A stretch of 64,000 bases of DNA, from contig NC_054701.1 of assembly GCF_016097555.1 (NCBI RefSeq), positions 66,127,357 to 66,191,356 on the forward strand, in the 5' to 3' direction. The notes under the pieces are model-generated. The model did not search any database and had not been told where the DNA came from. It worked only from the letters and a program-made list of their open reading frames with translations. This DNA is from Gigantopelta aegis (lineage: Eukaryota; Mollusca; Gastropoda; Neomphalida; Peltospiridae). Positions within the stretch are counted from its first letter, which is position 1. Each line of letters starts with the position of its first letter. Of this stretch, positions 1 through 57,350 are shown piece by piece. The translations under genes were made by a program, and so were the position numbers.

Positions 1-783
1 ATACTCTACATGTAAGCAATGTACACAAATAGTAATAGTCTGTAAACAAGAAAACAATTTGTACACGGTATATTAAGTAACAACATTAAATATTTATTTT
101 TCAGACATTTTGTGACATTTAATTTTTCTTGGGCGCCTGCATGAAGGAGCATGTCCCTTGTATATTTCATATAAAAAAACAAAACAAAAAAACACTTTTT
201 TTGTGTCAATAATACAAAAGCCAAATTCCTTGCAAATTCTGCTCCCACCCCCTTGAAAATAATTTAAGTGTCTAAACAATTGATTTAACCCAACTGATTT
301 CTGCTTGGTTATCACAATTCCTAGTAAGTACCTAGTACCAGTAGTATCTCTGAAAATATTTTGCAGTACAGTATATAATATTAAGTTGTTTTGGGTTTTT
401 CAAACTGCTGAAAAGAATAAATTTTATTTTAAATTCTAACCTCGGTGATAATACTTCATATTTAATGTTGGCATTATTTTATAAAAACTAGTTTTGGTGA
501 ACAGCAAATTTAATCACATTCTTGAGAAAAAAAATGTACAAAAAGAAAATTTAAAAAATCATTATTTGTTTTGTACAGGTTTTAACAAACAACAGCATGC
601 AACAAACAATAAATTTAGTATTTTTAGCATTAAAAAAAAAAAATGCTGAATTTCCTGAGTAGATTACTAAGTGCACAACAAAGAAGACAAACGGGATACA
701 TTACATGTAGTACTGATGACTAACAATAGAAGAGGAAAAGACTGTTACTCTGTAGTCCACAGCAATCACATATTTTCATATAC

Positions 784-863
784 CAGGGGCCTAATTCACA
801 AAGCTCTCTTGCAATGCACTGCGAGATTGCAAAGTTGCGAGAGTTAGTGAATTAGACCCCAGG
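784..863. repeat. Short palindromic element (GGGGCCTAATTCAC ends)
   Basis: CCAGGGGCCTAATTCAC at the left, GTGAATTAGACCCCAGG at the right. A half copy with GAGTGAATTAGGCCCCTGG lies at about 3368-3416. Confidence 0.75.
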
Positions 864-881
864 TATCTATCTCTGGGTTAA

Positions 882-1060
882 TACATACAAAAAACCTCGC
901 ATACGTTGTTTTCGTTTCCTATTTATTGCACAAGTTTATTTTGTTTAAGAATTTATATATATACCATGAGACCATGTAGCAGTCGAGTTGTATGTTCTTG
1001 CACAAAATAAATGAGTGCAATAAATAGCAAGCAAAAACAACGTATGTGAGGTTATGTATT
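882..1060. repeat. Palindromic element, left flank
   Basis: CCTCGCATACGTTGTTTTCG ... CTATTTATTGCAC pairs with GTGCAATAAATAG ... CAACGTATGTGAGG. No coding content. Confidence 0.75.
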
Positions 1061-2069
1061 TATTACATACCTTCTGTAAAATTTTACAAATCGTTTTTTT
1101 AATTTAATGTCATAAATACACTTTCTTAAATCTATTAATCAATCCTCCTTTAGTGGATTTACTGAACGTTAAGAATTATACTCTGTGGCAATCTTGTGTA
1201 ATGTTTCAAATACGATGTGACATAATTTGTAAATCATACATGATGTCGGTAACAAAACGACACTAATTCCAGTAAATATAACAAGGGAATTCCCCATTTA
1301 CAAGTTCTGGTCCAGATCGTACATATGTGTAATACAAGATAAATTTAGCACACAGCTTGAGAATGTCTTTATCACTATAGTAAGATTGAATAGGTATGTA
1401 ATAAATATTATTATTAACAAAATTCCTTGACTTTTAAGGCCTAATTACACAGGTTGGCAAATGGAAAAACAAACTGCACGGGTTACCCTGTACTGTAATG
1501 CACAGTACAACAAAACAGCTGATATATACTGAGAAATAAATGAGGGAACACTTGGTAGTGTAGACCAAATTTCAGTCACTATTGTAGTGTCTATAAAGTA
1601 GACATGTAATGTAGGATAAAATGTCAGTAATGTGATATTGAATGTCAGTAACTTGGTTAACATCCTGACCCTATGACTTTGAATTGCAATCACTCTTTCC
1701 TGTTAAGCCGTATTCTAACCGCACGCGTAGGATTCATGTTGCGTCTCATGCATGCGGTTAGGATGCAGCAATTGAAATCAATGATTTCTAAAATAATCAC
1801 TAATGTCCGGTTGAGATACAACTTAAGGGTTGGAGTGATCCCTTACTTCTTTCTGTCAGTATATTTACATTCATATGGATATTTTACTGATGTGGATCTG
1901 ACAAACTATTACATGACCAGGTCTGGTGCTTTTAAAACCATTAGTTTAGGCTCTTAATAGAAACTGAAACTTGCAACATGGCATTTAGTCTGGACTAATA
2001 GATCCGAAGTCTTCCACCATGACAAATTGTAACTGTCATACAAATTGTATATGTTTGTCGTTATTAAAG

Positions 2070-2230
2070 TTCTGTGTCTAGACTCTTAAAAGTTCTGTGT
2101 CTAGACTCTTAAATGATCTGTGTCTAGACTCTTAAATGTTCTGTGTCTAGACTCTTAAAAGATCTGTGTCTAGACTCTTAAAAGTTCTGTGTCTAGACTC
2201 TCAAAAGTTCTGTGTCTAGACTCCTAAACG
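2070..2230. repeat. Tandem repeat, seven units of 23 bp
   Basis: Exactly seven contiguous units related to TTCTGTGTCTAGACTCTTAA + AAG. There are no spacers, so it is not CRISPR-like. A single diverged version of the surrounding sequence lies at 3430-3550. Confidence 0.93.
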
Positions 2231-3545
2231 TTCTATAAGCATGGGCCCAGAAATCTGATGGAAAAAAGTAGAAATTTCTGTTAAGTCTACTTGAAAGAAA
2301 GATAACCTAGTTATATAATATGTGTATATTTGTGTATATGCTTAACTACGTATCTACACACATGTAGCTAGCTACCCACAAACAAACTTTTAACACATAC
2401 ATATATACCATACATAAACAAATTTCTAGTATTCCAATTTAACACTTGCCCCTACTGGCTAAAATTAAACATTTTCTGAGTGCAACATTTTTGAAAAATC
2501 ACATCAAGTTCTCTCTGAAATGATTTACCACTTTGCCAGTGGGCCATTCTGCATTCAACATAATTGGATATACATGTGTATTGGAAAACGCTAGTTCTAT
2601 TTTTTTTAACATGTATTTTTTCCGTTATCACCCTTCAGTGGAATTTGGCCTTTGAAGGCATTTTTTAGAACCTTTAAAAAAAGTCAAGAAAGTTTCTGCC
2701 ATTATTCACATAATCTAACAATAATGATTAAATGTGAATTGTCACTAATTTCCTCAAGTTATTACAAATGAAGGAAAATTTATTATCAACACACTGTAAC
2801 TCAAAATCCCAGATAAAAAATACTACATGAGTGGCCATTGGATACCATTTATCTTACGACTTGTTTAAAAAAAATTCTTATGAGCAAAAGGTATCTAATG
2901 AACATGAATATAGTATTCTATGTCTTGCATAATAATTATAAAAAAACCAGATTTAAAATATATTTAAATGTCTTTTTCAGCTAAGACGTATAAATGTAGT
3001 GCACTTGTGCGGACGTTAACGTGCATGTATGTGTTACACAGTAATCAGTTTCAGGCTAACTTGCACATCACAGAACAATCAATTTCGGTCATCCTTACTT
3101 TATTGGACAGACCTGTCAACCCTCCCGTATTCCGCGGGAGACTCCCAGTATTTGATCAAGTCTCCCGCGGGAAAAAACGTTTCTCCCGGGAAATCGTTAT
3201 TTTCTAAGCATAAAAAAACATTCAAGCTACCGTGGCTGTGTATTGACATTCAGTTTTGCCATATATAAAGCTATCCAATTTAGTCCTAACAACACCTCTG
3301 ACTCGTAAAATGTCTTCCCACTGGATTACATAACGCAAATCATCCTATATGCAAGTCTTTTAGCATTGAACTGCGAGATCGCAAAGTTGCGAGAGTTGAG
3401 TGAATTAGGCCCCTGGTGTTTACAAAACTTAAGAGTCTAGACTCAAGACCAATAGAGTGAGATGTTAATGTCATGACAATGCCATACAAATTGCATGTGT
3501 GTGACATCATTAAAGAGTGAGACTCTAAAATGTTTTATAAGCACT

Positions 3546-3702
3546 GACCCTGGCACCATATTTTCAAAGCTATCCTAGTGCTACGAAATCGTAAAATGAT
3601 CGTAGGTTGTGACGTCGCCACAGCACATGCTACAGTGACAGCATAGCTTACGGTGGTTTTACGATTTCATAGTGCTAAGATCACTTAAAATATGGGCCCT
3701 GC
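3546..3702. repeat. Palindromic element A, copy 1
   Basis: CTATCCTAGTGCTACGAAAT on the left mirrors ATTTCATAGTGCTAAGATCA on the right around a centre with GTGACGTC; the right outer end reads ATATGGGCCCT. Member of a family with copies at 9800, 13912 and 44440. Confidence 0.82.
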
Positions 3703-4107
3703 ATGGTCTAGAAATTAACATTCCATGACCCATATGAACCCTATATTTTCAGCAAGAAATTTGTATTCTTATTTTATAAACCTGTGTCAGTTCATCATAC
3801 TCTTTCCAAATGCTTTTCGTACAAGTTTTTTGTATTATTTTTCTTGTTTTATAAATTCTATATAAGAGTCCAGAAATAACCTCCTCTTACCTTGTCCTAC
3901 CTCTACTATTAATATATGTATATGCTAGTAGCATGTTATTTCTATTAAAATACTTTGTTTACAAAATTTCAGTGGTTAGTGCCATTAATATTATTTAAAA
4001 AAACCCACTACAAAACTAAAAAAGCGAAAAACAATAACAAAAACAAAACAAACCAAATTACATTTGGCTATTAGCATAATATTGATAGGACAAATTTTTT
4101 TTTTTTT

Positions 4108-4141
4108 AAGTTTAGGTATACAGGTAGGTATACCTAAACTT
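4108..4141. repeat. Perfect 14 bp hairpin
   Basis: AAGTTTAGGTATAC and its exact complement with a 6-base loop. No gene nearby; it follows a T run. Confidence 0.85.
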
Positions 4142-4598
4142 GGGTTAAAAAATGAAAAGACTTAATGTGTTCACTTTGGTAATGGGTCTTGGTGGTATAG
4201 TAAGTAGAAAACCAGAATCAAGAATGGTAGCTAGTGGGATCAAATCCGAAAATTACTGAACTGATCATTCTTGATTCAAGCTACATGTAGGTAGCAAATA
4301 AAAAATTCAATTCATTTAAAATAAATCACAATATTTGTTAAATTAAACTTTCAGTAATCACATTTGTTAATAATAATTTAAAAAAATTGTATCACATATC
4401 TACAAGCATCTACTAATTCTAAAATATTTTGTGTACAAAATCACTCACATTATGAAAATATTCAAATCAACTGCATCAAACAAAAGATTTTGAATTGAAC
4501 AAGTTTTCCTACTCTTTTCAATCGGCAAGGGCATCGGGGCAAGAATCATCTGAAAATGCTATTCACATATGAATGAGAAAATAAAAAGTTAAAAGTTT

Positions 4599-4850
4599 TT
4601 GAGCTTTTTAACGACACCACAAGAATACATTTCTAACATACAGTCTTAGAAGAAAGCTGATACATTTTTTTCATTAGCAGCAAGGGATCTTTTATATGTA
4701 CTTTTCCACAGACAGGACAAAACCTATCACGACCTTTGATATACCAGTCATTGAGCACCCGAGTGGGACAAGAATGGTTCCACAGAGGGGGTTTGATCTT
4801 ACGACCAAAGCATCATCTCAGGCAGCTGTTCTCTACCGACTGGATTTCTG
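4599..4850 (-). mobile_element. SINE remnant, old
   Basis: AACGACACCACAAGAATA, then AGCAGCAAGGGATCTTTTAT, CACGACCTTTGATATACCAG and a weak head. Left flank of USP32. Confidence 0.75.
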
Positions 4851-5018
4851 AAAATTACTTGTGGAAAAACAATCTGAAACTTTAAAAATCAACAAAAAAA
4901 AAACAAAAAATCATTTAACCAGTCATGGTGGTGATGGCCTTAATCACACAGGTTTAATCATTATTTACTGGCCAAAATCTGTAACACAAATCATAACTTC
5001 AAGACAAAACAAGTAATG

Positions 5019-5019
<1 letters not shown>

Positions 5020-5051
<32 letters not shown>
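5020..5051. repeat. (AC)n microsatellite
   Basis: About 16 AC units in the left flank. Short CT and CA runs also occur at 6888-6938. Confidence 0.93.
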
Positions 5052-5053
<2 letters not shown>

Positions 5054-6098
5054 CATTAAGTCCTTAATCTTAAACAATTTTTGAGTATCAAAATTATGTG
5101 AATAATAATTAAAAAAATATTACACAATCTACAAATTACATTTTAACTAAAACATAAAAAAAATATACAATATATCAACTAACAATAACTACAAAAACAA
5201 AGCAAGGTTAATTAGTTTAACTATAAAAATCTGAGTTAACGCAATATTACATGCGTTATTACACAGACGAGTAAATAATCATACAAACTGAATGAAATTA
5301 TTTATGAAATAAGTATGAATGCATCAAACACACAAGTTTATAAAATGCAGTACACATAATAGCAGAAATCACCTGTATTTATTAATTAAATGAAGTAAAT
5401 AACACAAATTCACACAGTAAAAGGGAACTCTGGATTACAAGTTTAGGCCCATTTTGTTTGAAAAATGTGCAGATACATTTATTCAAACAAAATGCAACTA
5501 GATAAATAGAGAAATTGTCAAACTAGTTATTTGATGCATTTAGTATTAAATATATCCATCTTTATAATAATATATACCCCAAATTGAACTCGGGAGTCCA
5601 ATTTGTATTTGGCAAATGACAAATATCAACCCTGGAATTTAACCGAATAGCAATAATTTACAGCAATATGGTCATGACATGTCATGATATAGAATATGTT
5701 TCCTGAGTATTTGGAACTAATTGGCATCAAGTTGCAAATGCCTTTCATGTCCATCCATCTACTGTAATACATCCAATCTGTCAGAACGAACCAATTATAG
5801 GCCAAACTTGAACAAAATAGCTACACGATAGAACAAACAAACATGGACCTACCTACATAGCCAGTGTAGACTAATTAACCCCTGAATCCTCTAAGAAGCG
5901 ATGCCATTTGAAAGAAAATTCCACCATGCGTTTAATCGACTCAAGTCATATTAAGACACACTCCCCAACCTTTTTGTGCACCTGACTTTGATGAACATTA
6001 TAGGAGGGGAACCAGGTTCAGTCATTAGTGATCGATTGCAACAAAATCTAAGTACTGAACGCAGCACTGACCATTGGGCTAACCAACAGACCATGACA

Positions 6099-6280
6099 CA
6101 GTGAAATCCCTCTAAACCAGACCCTCTGTTCAACAGAATTTCTTCAAAAATGGTCATTTTTTTCACGGTCCCTTTTTAAATACTAGTACAGAGCATAACC
6201 TCTTTAAACCAGATACCCTCAAAACTGGATTTTTTTTAAAACTCCGTCCTGAGGGTGTCCGTTTAGAGGGGTTTCATTGT
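6099..6280. mobile_element. Palindromic MITE (ACAGTGAAATCCC type)
   Basis: Ends ACAGTGAAATCCCTCTAAAC and (other strand) ACAATGAAACCCCTCTAAAC. A relative with eroded ends lies at about 35527-35700 in USP32 intron 12, sharing GGTCCCTTTTTAAATA. Confidence 0.75.
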
Positions 6281-8562
6281 AATACACACAGCATTTTGGC
6301 AACTGAAAGACAATGAAGAGGCTACTAAATAATCTAAAACCACCTGATGCACCAACGTCACTGGTCATCATGTCACCTAACCACAGTACTAATCACAAAT
6401 CTACCATATTTAAGTAATATATTAGTAGTCCTGCAATCTCTGTTTGTAGCACTGGCCGATAGTGATGGCCAGTTAAATCAAAGTGATAAACTGCTGCTAA
6501 TAGGTTATCATGTGATATCTCACTTGACTCGTTTACTTTGGAGTAGGTTTTCAACTGCAGATTTAAAAAAAAAAAAATTGTATTCAATTTGTTAGTTTCA
6601 GTATAGAAATAAAGCAGTGTTGTTTGTGATAAAAAAAATATTACTGCGATCTAACTGATGGTAGCACATTTGTATATCAAAACTTAGGAATAAATATGAT
6701 TGAAGGATAAAAACCAACTGGTTAATGATGTGGGACATCAGCTTTATCCAGTTCAAAACAAACACCAGACACGCTATACAGTTTCCCATTCGTATCTGCA
6801 CAGGATACAACTGATACCCTATGTCATAAACCTGTTATACACACTCACATATACACAGTTAGTCTCAGTCTCTGTCTGTCTGGGCCTCTCTCTCGTTCTC
6901 TTTCTCTCTCTCTCTGCATACACACACACACACACACATCTAGTTAAGAAACAAAACCTAATGTTTTCCAACTATTCTAACATACATCTAGTGCTACATA
7001 CGACAGGTACATGCTCCACACAGGTTAATGTGAACTCTGTTAAATAATCTTCGAGAACAGGACTGCAATTTCTTCAGATAACTCATAACTGCAAGCTACA
7101 TAATGCAAAATACTGTTTTTTTAAACTGTACTTTCCCTTTTAATTAAAAAAATAAGAAACTGTGCTCTTTGTAGTTTAAAAGTGCCTTTTCTGTCTGGCT
7201 GGAGAAGATCAGATATCATTATGCCTCAATTTTAAAAAAAATTTTTTAACTGCCCCCACCAATATTTTACGCTCATATGGCCCTGTAGAGTTCATGTATT
7301 TAGCTTATTACCTTCAAATATTACTGAATGTTGGCAATGTCTTACCCAAGGTTTGTACAACTCACAGCTTTATTTTTCTTATTTTATTGTGAATTGCACC
7401 TGCAGTGCCTTCACACTCACCTGAACTATTTTTCAAAACAGGAATCATGCATTTATAATATGTAATGATATACAATTAAAATGCACACACAAAGATGAAG
7501 ATTAGAAATGGACAAACTACCTCTTAAACATGTGATTCTGAAAACACCCAATATATATATATATATTTATATACTTACATATGACAACAATATACATATA
7601 ATTAATATATAATCAAACATGATGCCTCTTTAGAAAACAGTCTACAGCCAATGGAGGCAGAAGAAGGAATGATGCTGATGATGAATATTCATAAGATAAA
7701 TACAGAGGGATTTCACACAGATGAACTATACAAGATTATAACAAAAAATTAAAACAATTTACACATGCCCACTGCCATTTTTTTGGACTCCAGATATCAC
7801 TCGTTCAGATTACACCCATATGCAACTAGTACAGCTTATAAACAAAAGACATTCCTACGTTTTACTACATTTCTTGTATATATACATAATTATATAGTTT
7901 ATACATAAATGGAAAGATCACAAGCACTGCAACACTATTAGTTTTCTACTCATACAAACTGCATTGAAGGTGAGAAAATCGTGTTTCAGATTTTCATTAT
8001 TACATCACTGTAAATAAAGTTAACACAGCCACATTGCTATTGACCTTGCATGCTATACTGGGCAGTCACCATCAACATAAAAGTTTCCCAATTTAATAAA
8101 TTTCTAATTTGTTTTTTACTGAGCTGAACTATAACCCAAATTTCATTGATAGAGATAAACGCACATGTTATTGCCATCATTGTCAGCTAAGCAGTAACTA
8201 TATGTTGCCTTTTTACCTTGTAAGAGTGAGAAAAAAAAGAGATGTTAAACAGTTTGTTTAATGGCATCTCAACACTGTTTAATCACCAGCTATTACATGT
8301 GTAACATACTTGAGCTATTGAGCTAAACACAAATATGGGTGCCATCACCATCAGAAAATAAGGAACGATATGTTGACTTTTTACTTTGTAAAGGTGCAAC
8401 AAAAAGAGACGTTTGTTTAATGACATCTCAAAAGTTTAATCACCAGCTATTATATGTTTAACACACATGGTTGGTCTAGAAAAAGAAAAGAATTTTAAAG
8501 CACATTTTATACTAAAGCCATTTGAGGTTAAACTTTTTGTTTGGACACTGTTTTAAGAGTTA

Positions 8563-8855
8563 CAGTTTGTTTTGTCCAACAACTTCACTAGAGCACACCA
8601 ATTAATTAATCATCTGCTATTGGATGTCAATTATTTAGTAATTTTGACATGTAGTCATCAGATTAAAAACCCGCTACATTTTTCCCTTAACAGCAAGGGA
8701 TCTGTTATAGACACTTTCACACAGGCATGAGAACACATACCAGTAATGGGACATTGGTTGTTGTGGGAAAAAGTCAATTGGGTCCGCTGAGGTGGTTCAA
8801 TCCCAAGACCCTGGCACCTAGGTGAGTGCTCTACCAGCCGAACTAAACCCTGCCC
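8563..8855 (-). mobile_element. Type-3 SINE, old
   Basis: Recognisable modules: ATTAATCATCTGCTATTGGA, AACCCGCTACATTTTTCCC, AGCAAGGGATCTGTTATA and a head ending TGCTCTACCAGCCGAACTAA. In the left flank of USP32. Confidence 0.8.
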
Positions 8856-9799
8856 TCTCTTTTTAAGAGAAAGGAAACAGTACTACCAGATAGGATACCC
8901 CTACCAAACAGCAGCAAAGGGTTTTTAATATCGAGGGTGGGAACTGAACTGTAAAAAAGAGGAAATCTAGAGGGTTCACAGAAATTCTTTAAATCCTAGG
9001 TTAAAATCTGTGCCATTTAACACATTTTGGAGGAAAGAACGATTAAAATGCGAGGAAACGCAATGTTCCATGAGAGAAAACAGCTGATCCGAGGTGAATT
9101 CCCACCCCTGTAATATGCACTTTTCCCAAAAGCATTCCATGGCCTTTGATGTACTAGACATAGGTCCACTGGTTGGGATTGAAAAACAACCAATGAATGG
9201 GTTAAAAAAAGAGCTCAATTTATCCAATGACACAATTCATATTAGTTAAGCTCTCTGAAATTAAGCTACAATTTTATCTAAATGACAATTTCAAAGCATA
9301 TACCCATGGTGAAGAGTAACAGTGGTTGTTAACTGGGTTAGGGAATTAATAATAATGAAAATCTGAAACAAAATTTTCTCTTAGTCTTATATTTTACAGA
9401 ATAACACAACCACATGAAATCTTAATAAATCAGCAAAGTAAGAAAACAACATAATATATGAATTCTGTACTAAACAAAAAGACGAATATCAAGTTTTATG
9501 TGATGAACATAGACCATTTTTGAAATTTGTGTAAAAAACAAAATGGATCAATCAACACGTAAAATAACTTTTGATATATTGGTTTTTGAAACAACTGGGG
9601 GAATGTAGCGAACACCTTCCATCAAGTCAAGTAATGTACTCACGGTACTGAAATAAGAATCCCATCACATCTAGTTTTAAACCATAATTACATCACTAGT
9701 ATATATATATCCCTCCTAGACTCATTCAACATTCATATATTCAACGGGGGGGGGGGGATAATTTATGTTATTTTTAATTAAACATAACATGAATAATAC

Positions 9800-9912
9800 C
9801 AGGGCCTCATTCCACTAAGCGATCTTAGCTCTAAGATCACCATAAGGGCCGTGCTACATTATACACTTTAGGTGATCTTTGTGCTATGATAGCTTCGTAA
9901 AACGGGGCCCAG
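9800..9912. repeat. Palindromic element A, copy 2 (short)
   Basis: CAGGGCCTCATTCCACTAAG to AAAACGGGGCCCAGG with GATCTTAGCTCTAAGATC inside. The long inner arms are partly lost. Confidence 0.65.
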
Positions 9913-11180
9913 GACTGTAACAAAGTGGTTGTGTTACCTTTAAAGCATAGGACTAGCAATGCTGTCTTAATTATTAGTCTTCACCTCTTATTTACAGCCA
10001 TGGCACATTCAGATACATATATATATAATATATATATATATTCACTTTTCACAATGTCTAATATTAGTCGGTGGGCTGATAAATATTTTCAAGTAGTGAA
10101 AAAAGAACCAAACCTATAAAATCATAACAAAACAAAACAACTTCACAAACTGTTAAATTTCACTTATAAAAGATTAAAAAAGAAACCTTGCATAATTATT
10201 TCTTTGAAATGATGGTAGATGATGATACTAATTTAAAGGTAATACTTTGGTAATTAACAGAATGGGATGCAGCTAAACTGCATCTTCATTCATCTAGCAG
10301 ATAGAAGTCCATGGAGAAAAACATCGCTATGTGGAACAACGAAAACAATGCTCCATTCATGGAATGTAACAAGAAATTCTGTTATCTGGAAAAGCTGACA
10401 GGCTCAATCATGACATAAATTGAATTACATACATGATGAACACCTACTCACAACCAAATTCTCTCTCGCTTCAAAGTACAGTATTAAGCTTTCTGTATCA
10501 TTTATAAAAGTCGTATATAAAAGCTTTATTTAAATAAATGTTATGTTAAAGAGCAAAGCCTTGAAAAGTTTACACTTTCTTACTTTGCTGTATTTAATCT
10601 TAAAAAAATAAAACTGAATTTATAGCTAGACTAATGTATTACTAAATTAAATACACTTATTAAGATATATTTTCCTTCTATAAATTTAGACCTTTGGCTA
10701 ACTATCTAGCTTTGTTATAGTAACATCAATAGGGCATACAACAGACTGTTAACTTTAAAAAAAGAAAACAAACAACATATTTATTAATAAGAAAACTGTA
10801 TCTCACCAGTGATGTTAAAATACTTTTAAAATCATTATTTGAAATAGATTTTTTTTTTTTTTTTTTAAATATATTCACAATTACTAACCATTTGACCAAT
10901 GTACCTTGAAAGCAATTCAGAAACTACTGAGTAATAACAATAATTATAGTATTATGATACTACTTTCAAACACTAAGATTTAATAGTAAACACATTTTGT
11001 AGTCAAAATTATTATCTTAACAACATGACACAGTTCACCCTCATCTATCAACTGAATTCCTGACAGTCAAACAGTCTCAATGAATATATAGAACACTGAA
11101 CATAGAGCAAAATATGCAAGTCTATTGTAATACTTTTCTGTGGTGTTCTCGTGTAGTTAAAAAAAGCACCTCTCAGTCTG

Positions 11181-54747
<43,567 letters not shown>

Positions 54748-56044
54748 TTTAGAAATGGTTGGGAACAAATTATGTTAACCAAAACAACATTTCGAATTAT
54801 CTACATCTCAGTTGTTTCCTTATCGTCCATATTTAATCACGCGACAAGTGTTCGTGATTTTCCGAGAGTTCACGATTTGTGCAGTCTTGTTATTAATAGT
54901 CTTTTTTTAACTGGCAAGACTGTAGAGGTTTCATATGGTCTCATGTCATAGATATTCGTTTCTTAAAAGAACCAATGTTAAATTCATCAACTCTGATACT
55001 CACTTCAGCTATCTGGACTATATTACATCATTAATTGCGTGCTCATAATAGTCATATCATTTTAGGCACATTCGTCACGTGCTTTCGTAACTGCACAGGG
55101 TAGATGAACTGTTTAAAAACTTACAAACTAAACCCCCACACATTTTAAATCGTTATTGGTTTTATTATGGGGCAACAGGAAAATATAAACTGATTAACGT
55201 GGTAGTGGGGTGTATGTGTGTGTGTGGGGGGGGGGGGGATAAGGGATGTAATTTTAGAACATGGCTCCATGCCCCTCCCTCCAGCTACGCCAGTGCTTTA
55301 GTTTAAAAGTTTGTGTTTGTTCAACGACACCACATTTGTTTATTTATCATCGGTTATTGGATGTCAAACATTTGGCAATTTTGACATATTGTCTTAGAAA
55401 GGAAACCCGCTACATTTTTTCATTAGTAGCAATTTTAAGGGATCTTTTATACGCATCATCCAACAGACAGCAGTCGTGGTGTAATGGTTGTTGAATCGAG
55501 AAACAGCCCAATGAGACATCAACACATGCCATTGGACATTGTTATTATGTTTTATATATATATATGATTATGAATATTATCTGATGTCCATCTTGTTTAG
55601 GAGAGCACTTATATAGGCTCTGCCTGTTGTGCAATCCTTTTGATTCTGTTTTGATCAATAAAATGTCTCAAACTCAAAATCAAACACATGTTATTAAAAA
55701 CGTCAACATTTAAAAAAATCGGAATAGATTTGGCAACTGAAAAACCCTATTCCATAAACTACATATATGAGGGTATTCAAAAATACCCTCAGACCTTTTT
55801 GACCTTTTTGGTTAAATACCCCCCCCCCCCCCCCCCCCCCCCCCGCAGCTCTTGGACCACTATGTTTGTTGTTGTATTAGAGCAGGAATCTTTGACTACC
55901 GTTTGATAGGCACAGAATGCGCAGTTTTGTTGATATGCATTGTTCTCTGGCGGTAATGAGCGCATAACTGTCCACATGTCCGTCTAGCTCTCTTACCATC
56001 AGAATACTTGGGCTAAATTACGGGCAACTTTAAATAGTTCCAAA
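54748..56044. other. Upstream region of USP32, start of the divergent interval
   Basis: The USP32 promoter and 5' UTR should lie here, but I see no confident core-promoter motif. There is a G run near 55227, a SINE at 55305 and a C run at 55820. The interval to the P4HA-like ATG is 3,485 bp, half of it SINE and simple repeats. Confidence 0.55.
55305..55520 (-). mobile_element. Type-3 SINE, head truncated
   Basis: Tail GTTTGTTCAACGACACCACA through CAGTCGTGGTGTAATGGTTG to AGCCCAATGAG; the tRNA-like head is missing. Between USP32 and the P4HA-like gene. Confidence 0.8.
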
Positions 56045-56262
56045 AAAAAGTTTGTTGTTTAACGACACCACTAGAGCACATTGATTTATTAATCATCGGC
56101 TATTGGATGTCAATCATATGGTCATTTTGACACAGTCATAGAGGACACCCACTACATTTCTTTTTCCATTAGTAGCAAGAGATCTTTTATATGCACCATC
56201 CCACAGACAGGATAGCACATACCACGACCTTTTATATACTAGTCGTGGTGCACTGGCTGACG
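56045..56262 (-). mobile_element. Type-3 SINE, head truncated
   Basis: TTTAACGACACCACTAGAGC through CTAGTCGTGGTGCACTGGCT, then it stops abruptly. Intergenic. Confidence 0.85.
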
Positions 56263-56611
56263 GACTTTAAATAGTTGTTACCGGCATTAAAATAGCAGGT
56301 TATTTAAGTTTAATTTTTATGTTTTGTTTTAGACTAGAACTGGTAATGAATCTATATTAAATATTGTTTTTGTGACAAAATTTTACCTTTCCCCACCCCC
56401 TTCAAGTTCGATATTTTAGAATCGTTGATTGATTAATAATTATCGATTAATAATCGATTAAATGCATATTCTGATTTTGGAAACTTAAATATGTATGCTA
56501 CTTAGTATCATAAACGTCTAAGTTACGGTACATAAAAAAAATGAAAAAAAAGAACAAATAAATAAACAAACAAAATCATGACATAATTTGATATGAGATT
56601 TATTTTGCAGG

Positions 56612-57350
56612 GAAGGAAGGAATGAATGAAGGAAATGTTTTATTTAACAACGCACTAAATACATTTTATTTACGGTTATATGGCGTCGGACATATGGCTA
56701 AGGACACACAGATATTGAGACAGGAAACCCGCCGGCTGTTGCGACTTCATGGGCTACTCTTTTCGATTTACCGGCCTCGGTGGCGTAATGGCAGGCCATC
56801 GATCTACAGGCTGGTAGGTACTGGGTTCGGATCCCAGTCGAGGCATGGGAGTTTTAATCCAGATACCGACTCCAAACCCCTAGTGAGTGCTCCGCAAGGC
56901 TCAATGGGTAGGTGTAAACCACTTGCACTGACCATTGATCCATAACTGTTTCAACAAAGGCCATGGTTTGTGCTATCCTGCCTGTGGGAAGCGCAAATAA
57001 AATATCCCTTGCTGCTAATCGGAAGAGTAGCCGATGTAGTGGCGACATCGGGTTTCCTCTCAAAATCTGTGTGGTCCTTAACCATATGTCTGACGCCATA
57101 TAACCGTAAATAAAATGTGTTGAGTGCGTCGTTAAATAAAACATTTCTTTCTTTCTTTCTCTTTTCGATTAGCAGCAAGGGATCTTTTATATGCACCATC
57201 TCATAGACAGGATAGCACATACCACGGCCTTTGATGTACCAGTCGTGGTACACTGGCTGGAGCGAGAAATAGCCCAATAGGCTCACTGACGGGGATCAAT
57301 CCCAAACCGACCGCGCATCAGGCGAGCGCTGTACCACTGATCTACGTCTC
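56612..57350 (-). mobile_element. Type-1 SINE split by a type-2 SINE
   Basis: The tail side is at 56612-56768 and the tRNA-like head side at 57171-57350, ending TACCACTGATCTACGTCTCG. Joining across the insert restores the normal type-1 order. It lies between USP32 and the P4HA-like gene. Confidence 0.92.
56769..57158 (+). mobile_element. Type-2 SINE inserted in a type-1 SINE
   Basis: Plus orientation, from TACCGGCCTCGG to the CTTTCTTT tail. The 12 bp duplication CTCTTTTCGATT (56757-56768 and 57159-57170) comes from the host SINE. The box B-like GGTTCGGATCC is well preserved. Confidence 0.93.

Larger units (their letters stand above)
1..11180. other. Left flank of USP32, no gene recognised
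   Basis: AT-rich. Contains the repeats listed separately and, next to 11180, the USP32 3' UTR of unknown length. All frames here are short and lack domains or codon bias. Stretches 4850-6090, 7060-8560 and 8860-9790 show nothing beyond AT-rich DNA and short microsatellites. Confidence 0.7.

Noticed and set aside
2070..2230. Possible CRISPR array
   Set aside because: The 23 bp units touch each other with no spacers, and the window is eukaryotic.
8976..9233. 85-codon minus-strand frame
   Set aside because: No recognisable domain, no splice partners; part of repeat-rich flank DNA.
56854..57286. Open frames reading MFYLTTHSTHFIYGYM and similar, also at 32804 and 45777
   Set aside because: They are chance frames through SINE tails and cores. 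They recur because the SINE recurs and show no protein family.
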